DNA of 23,550 nt. It comes from Gammaproteobacteria bacterium. Its GTDB lineage: Bacteria > Pseudomonadota > Gammaproteobacteria > Burkholderiales > Thiobacillaceae. The DNA lies in the NCBI GenBank assembly GCA_018820745.1, contig JAHJNP010000279.1, positions 1-23,550 on the forward strand, given 5' to 3'. The first letter of the stretch is position 1. Every line of letters starts with the position of its first letter. This document shows, in pieces, positions 19,199 to 23,550 of this stretch. The position numbers and the translations under genes are program-made. Under the pieces are notes generated by a model. That model worked only from the letters and a program-made list of their open reading frames with translations, searched no databases and was not told the DNA's origin.

Positions 19199-19295
19199 GT
19201 CTGCTGCAGCAGTCCAGCGGCGGCGCGCTGCCGTCCTTGTTCCAGATGGCTCTGGACTCTCGACGGTGAACAGAACAGTGAGGGCGTATGAACTT
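19199..19295 (-). pseudogene. Decayed 3'-end fragment of an mscS-like gene
   Basis: Positions 19199-19245 align with 22235-22282, the last codons of the mscS-family gene at 22222-23124. By hand count 40 of 47 bases match with a single one-base gap, and all seven differences are transitions. On the minus strand it encodes traces of the same C-terminus: KDGSAPPL in one frame and YALTVLF (compare YPHLTLY) in another, so it is frameshifted. It starts just after the end of the third MnhD-type gene. The left end at 19295 is approximate. It marks the left flank of the cassette array. Confidence 0.6.
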
Positions 19296-19462
19296 TCGGA
19301 CGAACGGTGAAAATGTTGCATTGCAAGACCTAACCCCGGCTTTCCCCTGGCCTCTGAATACGACTCGGCGACCCGTCTCCTGCTATTGTTCGGTTCGCAC
19401 GAAAACATTTACGCGAATTGGAGCGCTAGCGAGGTGCAGCTTAGAATTCCTCAGGGAATATC
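19296..19462. other. Gene-free stretch left of the cassette array
   Basis: No convincing gene, attI site or left-hand GTTRRRY core was found here. ACCTAAC at 19328-19334 fits the RYYYAAC core by chance but has no partner. A 152-codon open frame starting at 19288 runs through the first attC and has no coding signs. The array's true left boundary is therefore unresolved. Confidence 0.4.
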
Positions 19463-19591
19463 GTGTCCGACCCCATTTTTATTTCCGAGCGGCTACCTCT
19501 GCTGGCGCGCCCTACAACACCCGAACAACAAACGCGGCTCCATACGTTCCAGGAGGAACTTCAACGTGCATTGCTATCGAACGAGGCCTAA
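19463..19591 (+). CDS. Small cassette-encoded protein, 42 aa, unknown
   Basis: A GTG start at 19463 is preceded by AGGG (19453-19456) with 6 bases of spacing. The frame runs 42 codons to TAA at 19589-19591, which lies inside the R'' core GCCTAAC of the first attC site. The product is soluble and helical in its second half (PTTPEQQTRLHTFQEELQ), ending ALLSNEA. Ending exactly in the attC core is typical of cassette genes and supports it as real, although it is short. The frame has a stop just upstream (19442-19444), so it cannot extend further left. It could also be the tail of a truncated older cassette gene. No family recognised. Confidence 0.5.
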   Translation: MSDPIFISERLPLLARPTTPEQQTRLHTFQEELQRALLSNEA

Positions 19592-19651
19592 CACTGCGTT
19601 CGAGGCGACCTGCGCGAAAAGCCGCGCAGGCGCCTCAACTTCACGTTGGGC
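19586..19651 (+). other. attC recombination site 1
   Basis: R'' is GCCTAAC (19586-19592) and R' is GTTGGGC (19645-19651). Between them CGTTCGAGGCGACCTGCGCG pairs with the reverse of CGCGCAGGCGCCTCAACTTC apart from a few unpaired extra bases, as integrase-recognised attC hairpins do. Total 66 bp. The stem is closed by an AAAAGC-type loop also seen in site 2. Confidence 0.9.
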
Positions 19652-19690
19652 GCGGAGACAGTAGCAGTGGAAAAGCCAGAGGAGAATCTT

Positions 19691-20209
19691 GTGAATGCTG
19701 GCATCCTCTTCATGTTCAGCGTATGGCTGCAAAGCCAGATGGTTGATCTGATTGTTTTTGGCAAAAATCCCAAGTTGATTGGTAATTTCGTTGCTAGTCC
19801 AGAGCGTGTTCCAGGGGAGGTTCACCAGCAGCGTGCCAAGTATTGGGAAAAGGATTTCGGTCAAATAAAAACCGAGTTCCTAAAGGTATTTGCCAACACA
19901 CTTAGCAGCAGGGAAGTCGAGGATGTCGAACATGTCTATCACCTCAGGAATATGATCGGCCACGCCCATGTTTCGATTGGTCGGGACTATATGCTTTTTC
20001 GGCCGGGAGGGGAGCATCGTGAAAAGGCAGTCCTAGATGCGCTCAAACCTGAGCCGGTCAAAGACCAGTCAAACCCTTTGATGTTTAAGCTTGAATTTTG
20101 GAGGCCCGATAAATTCAAGGCATTTTCCGATCTCATGGAGAGAATTGATCAACAATGTTTCGGGCGCCTCGCAGCAGATTTAGGGGTGCCGCATGGCCGT
20201 ATTCGGTAG
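19691..20209 (+). CDS. Cassette-encoded HEPN-like protein (RNxxxH motif)
   Basis: This is a 172-residue, mostly helical protein. The start GTG at 19691 is chosen because AGAGGAG (19678-19684) lies 6 bases upstream; GTG at 19667 is an alternative adding 8 residues. No named family was recognised with certainty. The segment VYHLRNMIGHAHVSIG contains R86-N-M-I-G-H91, the R-x4-6-H motif with a polar residue after Arg that defines the HEPN RNase active site, set in a helical context and preceded by another helix, as in that superfamily. The cassette is bounded by attC sites 1 and 2. HEPN proteins are often toxins or phage-defence RNases; no antitoxin partner (for example an MNT nucleotidyltransferase) is visible. 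Codon use is clearly AT-richer than the neighbouring Mrp genes. The HEPN call is motif-based inference. Confidence 0.7.
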   Translation: MNAGILFMFSVWLQSQMVDLIVFGKNPKLIGNFVASPERVPGEVHQQRAKYWEKDFGQIKTEFLKVFANTLSSREVEDVEHVYHLRNMIGHAHVSIGRDYMLFRPGGEHREKAVLDALKPEPVKDQSNPLMFKLEFWRPDKFKAFSDLMERIDQQCFGRLAADLGVPHGRIR

Positions 20210-20215
20210 TACAAC

Positions 20216-20284
20216 GCCCAACCCTTCGGTCAACCGGACCTTGCGCATAAAGCCGCGCAAGTCCGGTTACCTCCAACGTTAGGG
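20216..20284 (+). other. attC recombination site 2
   Basis: R'' is GCCCAAC (20216-20222) and R' is GTTAGGG (20278-20284; the last base departs from the GTTRRRY consensus). CGGTCAACCGGACCTTGCGC pairs with GCGCAAGTCCGGTTACC except for two extra bases on the left arm, the expected extrahelical signature. Total 69 bp. The AGGGG at its 3' end also serves as the likely ribosome-binding site of the next cassette gene. Confidence 0.92.
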
Positions 20285-20293
20285 GTCAGCATC

Positions 20294-20665
20294 TTGGCAC
20301 GTGTTACAACGTTCACACTCCGCTTATTTGGAGTTTCCCTTTTTGCTTTAACGATAGGCTTTGCTGGCCTATGGTCTAGCGTAAATGTCTTCGGTTTTTG
20401 TTCGGTTCGTTATCTTGGCGGCATTGGTCCCGGAGGCGGTTTTTCAATTGGCTACGGTGCGCTTATTCTTTCCTGTGCATTAGTGGCTTGGTGGTTTTTC
20501 TCGTCATTATTTTCTTGGCATCAAAGTGCTGGGAACTTTAGCTTTCGTCGGGTGTTGCTTAGTCGGCTTCATCTAGCTGGCCTTTGTCTTTGGCTAATCG
20601 TTTTGTCTTGGGGAGCCCTCTCGTTTTTTGGGTGCAGCCAAGGGTTCGGGTTCGGCAGTTCATGA
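20294..20665 (+). CDS. Cassette-encoded small membrane protein, unknown
   Basis: The 123-residue protein has three likely transmembrane helices: about residues 8-32 (LRLFGVSLFALTIGFAGLW), 48-72 (SIGYGALILSCALVAWWFF) and 90-113 (LHLAGLCLWLIVLSWGALSF). The start TTG 20294 is supported by AGGGG (20281-20285) 8 bases upstream, which is part of the attC site 2 core. No family recognised. The last 38 bp overlap, in another frame, the following STN-like ORF, so the two may be translationally coupled or the remains of one frameshifted gene. Base composition is AT-rich relative to the chromosome. Confidence 0.6.
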   Translation: MARVTTFTLRLFGVSLFALTIGFAGLWSSVNVFGFCSVRYLGGIGPGGGFSIGYGALILSCALVAWWFFSSLFSWHQSAGNFSFRRVLLSRLHLAGLCLWLIVLSWGALSFFGCSQGFGFGSS

Positions 20666-20894
20666 GCTTTCTGTGTTGCTATCGATTGACTTCTACAGCA
20701 TCCCACTGGCCAACACGCTGCAAGTTATCGCAGATGCCTCTGGAAACAAACTTTCGTTCTCTCCTCGAATCGATGTCTCCGGTGCCTTCCGCTACGTATG
20801 CGTTCCGTGGGACACCATACTCAGTGACATCGCAGCAAAGTACAACCTCTATACCAGAGTTGAGGCCGGAACCATCTATGTCCGCCCAAAGTAG
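20628..20894 (+). CDS. Cassette-encoded stand-alone STN-like (secretin/TonB short N-terminal) domain
   Basis: From about residue 15 the 88-residue ORF reads like the STN/secretin N0 fold found in PilQ and TonB-dependent receptors. The segments are LLSIDFYSIPLANTLQVIAD, then ASGNKLSFSPRIDVSGAF, then VPWDTILSDIAAKYNLYTRV and a final strand GTIYVRPK. The PLxxxLxxIAxxSG and VPWDxxLxxI patterns are the telling ones. The start is uncertain: TTG 20628 has GGGAG at 20610-20614 at a long spacing; GTG 20673 is possible. No signal peptide is apparent in this frame, whereas STN domains are normally periplasmic, so it may depend on the overlapping membrane ORF. It is followed by attC site 3. Confidence 0.6.
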   Translation: MGAAKGSGSAVHELSVLLSIDFYSIPLANTLQVIADASGNKLSFSPRIDVSGAFRYVCVPWDTILSDIAAKYNLYTRVEAGTIYVRPK

Positions 20895-20912
20895 CAAACT
20901 GAACCCAATAGT

Positions 20913-20972
20913 GCCTAACCAATCATTCAACCGGGACGCGCTAAAGCGCGCCCCTTAATTCAACCGTTAGGC
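20913..20972 (+). other. attC recombination site 3
   Basis: R'' is GCCTAAC (20913-20919) and R' is GTTAGGC (20966-20972), both perfect to consensus. The inner stem GGGACGCGC/GCGCGCCCC closes around a TAAA loop with one extra A. The outer arms pair less well on the top strand but gain G-T pairs on the bottom strand, which is the strand used in cassette recombination. Total 60 bp. Confidence 0.9.
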
Positions 20973-20984
20973 GTCACAAGCACT

Positions 20985-21653
20985 ATGTCTGCCGACTCCC
21001 ATAGCAAGGTTCCTCCTCAGTTCCGTGAGATCTACGACGAACTGCGGTCAGAAATCACTTGGATGCACGGCCGGTGGCTAACCTACCGAGAGCTCTTTAC
21101 CGACAGCTCGAAGCGGATAGAACTGTTGAACGAAGCAGCGGGAACCTTCTTCTACATCATTCAGGACGTCTTTCTGGACGACATTCAAATCACTCTCAGC
21201 AAACTCACCGACCCGGCTCAAACCGGCAAGCATCACAACCTTTCTATCGAGCAACTGCAATCGCAGCTAAAAGGGCATGGCGATCCTGGCTTGGCAGCAC
21301 AGTGCCGTGCGACGCTCGACGTGCTTCATGCTCAGTGCGCCGTGTTTCGCATGCGGCGCCACAAGGAACTCGCGCATCTTGACCTATCAACCTCATTGAA
21401 GCTTTCATCCGAGCCTCTTCCTGGCGTATCTCGGCAGATGATTGAAGACGCGCTTCACTCCGTCCGAACTTACATGAATGCAATCGAGGGCCACTATAAC
21501 GACAGCGAGTGGGGGTACGAAGACTTCATTCTGCATGACGGGGCAGATGCACTACTTGCTACCCTGCGGGCTGGTTTGCGCTACGAAGAGCTTGTGCAAG
21601 GGCGTGCGCTTCCTTTCGATGACTGGCGGAAAGGGAAGTGGAGTGACGCCTAG
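20985..21653 (+). CDS. Cassette-encoded AbiU2-like HEPN protein
   Basis: The 222-residue helical protein resembles the AbiU2 branch of the HEPN superfamily, recognised from IELLNEAAGTFFYIIQDVFL, DIQITLSKLTDPAQTGK and the catalytic-type segment RMRRHKELAHLDL. In the last, Arg125-His126 to His131 forms the R-x5-H RNase motif. AbiU2 proteins are linked to abortive infection of phages; the exact target is not known to me. The start ATG 20985 lies 12 bp after the R' core of attC site 3. The TAG stop (21651-21653) lies inside the degenerate core GCCTAGC, as expected for a cassette gene. Its last ~95 bp are overlapped antisense by the next minus-strand ORF. No partner antitoxin is visible. Confidence 0.82.
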   Translation: MSADSHSKVPPQFREIYDELRSEITWMHGRWLTYRELFTDSSKRIELLNEAAGTFFYIIQDVFLDDIQITLSKLTDPAQTGKHHNLSIEQLQSQLKGHGDPGLAAQCRATLDVLHAQCAVFRMRRHKELAHLDLSTSLKLSSEPLPGVSRQMIEDALHSVRTYMNAIEGHYNDSEWGYEDFILHDGADALLATLRAGLRYEELVQGRALPFDDWRKGKWSDA

Positions 21654-22074
21654 CAGGGGGCGGGGCGTCATGCTTCGCACCGTCAGTTGACATCTGGATC
21701 ATCGCCTGCGCGTGCGCGACAAATCGCGTCAATGTTGCGCACTTTCCGCTACAGGCACGGCTTCGATCCTCGATCAGCAGGGATACCGTCACCGCGAGCG
21801 CATCGCATGCCTTCATCAGGCGCTCAAAACCCGCCGCACCGGCGCACTCGCGCAATCGAATCAACGCCAGGGCATAGGCCGTAATCCTGCCTTGACTCAA
21901 GGCTTCCGGATTGGCAAAGCATTGTTGTGAAACGATGTTTCCCATGTCGTTCAGCGCATCCACCGCCGCAGCAACCAGGTCCGCAGACGCGCCCGGACCC
22001 GACTCCCATCCCAGGCAGACCGCTGTCGACACACCGATCCGATGCTTCGAGTTCAGAATTTGCATATTGCGCAT
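21559..22074 (-). CDS. Conserved-looking hypothetical protein, 3' end running into the cassette array
   Basis: The 171-residue protein starts at ATG 22074 with AGGGA about 6-10 bases upstream on the minus strand. Residues 1-125 look like a genuine helical domain (ALIRLRECAGAAGFERLMKA, then CDALAVTVSLLIEDRSRA). I do not recognise the family. After about residue 130 the composition changes (HDAPPPARRHSTSLSASHRK) and the frame reads antisense through the end of the AbiU2-like cassette gene, stopping at 21559-21561. The original C-terminus was therefore probably replaced when the array was inserted here. Three cysteines are present in the second half of the domain (CAG, ACD, GKCATL). It lies 147 bp downstream of, and on the same strand as, the mscS-family gene. 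Confidence 0.6.
   Translation of the reverse strand: MRNMQILNSKHRIGVSTAVCLGWESGPGASADLVAAAVDALNDMGNIVSQQCFANPEALSQGRITAYALALIRLRECAGAAGFERLMKACDALAVTVSLLIEDRSRACSGKCATLTRFVAHAQAMIQMSTDGAKHDAPPPARRHSTSLSASHRKEAHALAQALRSANQPAG
21648..21691 (+). other. Degenerate or truncated terminal attC
   Basis: GCCTAGC (21648-21654) differs by one base from an R'' core and holds the stop codon of the AbiU2-like gene, just as GCCTAAC does for the first cassette. A matching R' is not clear; GTTGACA (21687-21693) begins within a plausible distance but departs from GTTRRRY. A 7-bp inverted repeat TGACGCC (21644-21650)/GGCGTCA (21664-21670) spans it. This probably marks the right end of the array. Confidence 0.4.
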
Positions 22075-22221
22075 GGCTAATCCCTGATTATTGAGATGGC
22101 CAGCGGTTGTAGTTGTGGGCTGGCTGTCCTTGTTACGACAAGCCGCCTCCGAACTTTAACTTTTATACCGGCGTTGATGGTTCGTTTGTACCACCATCGC
22201 CTTAGGTCGACCTGAAGTTGC

Positions 22222-23124
22222 TCAGTCCGTCGCAGCCTGTTGCAGCAGCCGCAGCGGCGGCGCGCTGCCATCCTTGTCCTGGCCGGCGTACAGGGTGAGG
22301 TGTGGATAGGGGATCTCGATGCCGGCGGCGTCGAAGGCCTTCTTCAGGCGGTACAGGAACGCGCGGCGGACCGTCCACTGTTCGAGCGGCATGACCTTGA
22401 AGCGGCAGCGGATGACGACTGCCGAATCCGCCCAGTTGTCTACCCCGGCGATTTCGAGGTCCTCCACGATTTTCTCGCCCAGTTCGGGGTCGCTGCGCAT
22501 GCCGGCGGCCACCTCGCGCATCACGGCATAGACCTCGTCGACGTCCTCGCGGTAGGCCACGCCGATGTCGAGCAGCGCGAAGGCAAAGCCGCGGCTGCGG
22601 TTGGTGACGCTGTCGATGGTGCCGTTGGGAATGTAATGCACGCTGCCTTCGTAGTCGCGCAGGCGGATGTAGCGCAGCGTCATCTCCTCGACCAGCCCGC
22701 CCTTGCCGGCGACCTCCACCACGTCGCCCTGGCGCACCTGGTTTTCCAGCAACAGGAAGAAGCCGTTGAAGTAGTCCTTGACCAGGCTTTGCGCGCCGAA
22801 GCCGATGGCGATGCCGAGCACACCGGCGGTGGCCAGGATCGGCGCGATGGAAATGCCGACCGCGGAGAGCACCAGCATGCCGCCGACCAGCGTGATGACC
22901 ACGGCGGCGACATAGCGGAATACGCGTTCCAGCGTATCCAGGCGCTTGATCCGTTCGCGATCACCGAGGTCCTGCTGCATGTGCGTCCGCAGCCGCGCCA
23001 GTCCCTTGCGCGACAGCCTGAGCAGGAGCCAGGTCAGCGCCAGAATGATCACGACATGAAGCGCGCTTTCCAGCAGCCACAGCCAGTCGCCCAGGGCCTG
23101 TTGCAAGGTGGCAAGTATTTCCAT
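22222..23124 (-). CDS. MscS-family small-conductance mechanosensitive channel
   Basis: The 300-residue protein has the MscS layout. Three transmembrane helices are seen: about residues 18-36, 70-88 and the pore helix 95-125 (TAGVLGIAIGFGAQSLVKDY). The conserved beta domain follows (QGDVVEVAGKGGLVEEMTLR, then YIPNGTID), then the mixed alpha/beta C-terminal domain with AGIEIPYPHLTLY. The length matches E. coli MscS (286 aa). The start ATG 23124 has AAAGGAG at 23132-23138, a strong site. It would release solutes on hypo-osmotic shock, which fits the ion-homeostasis theme of the region. Its 3' end has a decayed second copy at 19199-19245 on the far side of the cassette array. Confidence 0.95.
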   Translation of the reverse strand: MEILATLQQALGDWLWLLESALHVVIILALTWLLLRLSRKGLARLRTHMQQDLGDRERIKRLDTLERVFRYVAAVVITLVGGMLVLSAVGISIAPILATAGVLGIAIGFGAQSLVKDYFNGFFLLLENQVRQGDVVEVAGKGGLVEEMTLRYIRLRDYEGSVHYIPNGTIDSVTNRSRGFAFALLDIGVAYREDVDEVYAVMREVAAGMRSDPELGEKIVEDLEIAGVDNWADSAVVIRCRFKVMPLEQWTVRRAFLYRLKKAFDAAGIEIPYPHLTLYAGQDKDGSAPPLRLLQQAATD

Positions 23125-23383
23125 TCATGATCTCCTTTGAGAGTGTTGGGCACGCAGGCAATAGCGGTGCGCGATGCGCGCGTCTTGCGAGGGTCTGCAC
23201 GGCGAGAACGACTGCGGCGGGGCGCGGTCCGACTGTTTGACGGGAAACTGCACGGCATCGCACGGGACAAGGCCTGAAATGCCAGCCTGTTATGAGCGTG
23301 GAAGTCTAATCCCATCGATGCAGCCTGCCAAATCAACTGCTAGCATGGGCATGCAATATAGATGACAACGAATGGAGACCACC

Positions 23384-23550
23384 ATGACGATTCGCTATCT
23401 ACCTGCTTTTTTTCTGGCCTTGCTTGCAACATTTTCCATGCACGCCCTGCACGCCGCAGAACCGGCGGCGGCGGCCCGGATGGGCACCTACTATGGCGGC
23501 AAGGCCACCGAATATCCCGCCTGGTTCAAGGACAGTTTTCTGCACGTGAA
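23384..23550 (+). CDS. Exported protein, probably thioredoxin-like (3' truncated)
   Basis: ATG 23384 has GGAG at 23374-23377, 6 bases upstream. The first 55 codons are in the window. Residues 1-25 form a signal peptide (MTIRYLPAFFLALLATFSMH, then ALHAA). The mature start contains GTYYGGKATEYPAWFKDSFL, which I recall as the lead-in of secreted thioredoxin-fold proteins of the SoxW type; the CxxC motif would lie beyond the window edge, so this is tentative. It is divergent from the mscS-family gene with a 259-bp intergenic region between them in which no clear promoter could be picked. Confidence 0.6.
   Translation, partial: MTIRYLPAFFLALLATFSMHALHAAEPAAAARMGTYYGGKATEYPAWFKDSFLHV

Larger units (their letters stand above)
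19463..21691 (+). mobile_element. Integron cassette array without visible integrase (CALIN-type)
   Basis: Three complete attC sites in one orientation separate plus-strand ORFs that are visibly more AT-rich than the flanking chromosome. Each site has the R'' core RYYYAAC, an imperfect stem with unpaired extra bases and the R' core GTTRRRY. A fourth, degenerate core follows the last ORF. No intI gene or attI site is visible in the window. Such clusters of attC sites lacking an integrase are known. The flanking mscS-like fragment at 19199-19295 and the functional mscS-family gene to the right suggest the array occupies a rearranged chromosomal junction. Ends are approximate: the left end is set at the first cassette ORF, the right end at the possible decayed R' core. 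Confidence 0.85.

Noticed and set aside
19328..19334. ACCTAAC as a further attC R'' core
   Set aside because: No GTTRRRY partner or inverted-repeat arms within 150 bp.
19288..19746. 152-codon open frame across the first attC site
   Set aside because: It runs through an attC hairpin, overlaps two better-supported cassette ORFs, and has no recognisable domain.

Overview
The window is GC-rich, densely packed bacterial chromosome. A glnE 3' end, an Mrp-type antiporter operon, paired P-type ATPases and an MscS channel point to a proteobacterium. The overall style suggests a betaproteobacterium of the Thiobacillus/Nitrosomonadales kind, but this is inference from gene content and codon use, and no rRNA is present to confirm it.

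Layout. Positions 1-1310 hold the end of glnE and a MarR-type regulator. Positions 1320-5764 (minus strand) hold a probable calcium-export set: a DUF2062 membrane protein, a Na+/Ca2+-exchanger-family protein and a P2A-type Ca2+-ATPase; the last two overlap by 11 bp. The ATPase carries an in-frame palindromic insert. Positions 5992-8712 (plus strand) encode a second P2-type ATPase whose M6 ion site differs. Positions 8855-19176 form one long plus-strand gene train: a CPA2 antiporter with a C-terminal RCK domain, a tandem universal stress protein, a DUF502 membrane protein, and an Mrp/Mnh antiporter operon in the order E, F, G, DUF4040, B, C, D, D', D''. Most junctions in this train are ATGA or similar short overlaps. 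The one large break is a 126-bp element with perfect 25-bp inverted-repeat arms between the DUF4040 gene and mnhB. The train looks like a cation and pH homeostasis island.

Positions 19.2-21.65 kb are different. GC content drops and there are three complete attC sites (19586-19651, 20216-20284, 20913-20972) plus a decayed fourth one. All ORFs lie on the plus strand and no integrase is visible, so this is a cassette array without its integrase (CALIN-type). The cassettes encode a 42-aa protein, a HEPN-like protein with an RNxxxH motif, a small membrane protein overlapping a stand-alone secretin/TonB short N-terminal (STN-like) domain, and an AbiU2-like HEPN protein. Two of the four are candidate HEPN RNases, so the array may be a small phage-defence store. 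Its left flank carries a decayed copy of the 3' end of the mscS-family gene on its right flank. This suggests the array sits in a rearranged mnhD''/mscS junction.

Positions 21559-23550 hold an unrecognised minus-strand gene whose 3' end runs antisense into the last cassette, an MscS-family channel (minus strand), and the 5' end of an exported, probably thioredoxin-like protein (plus strand).
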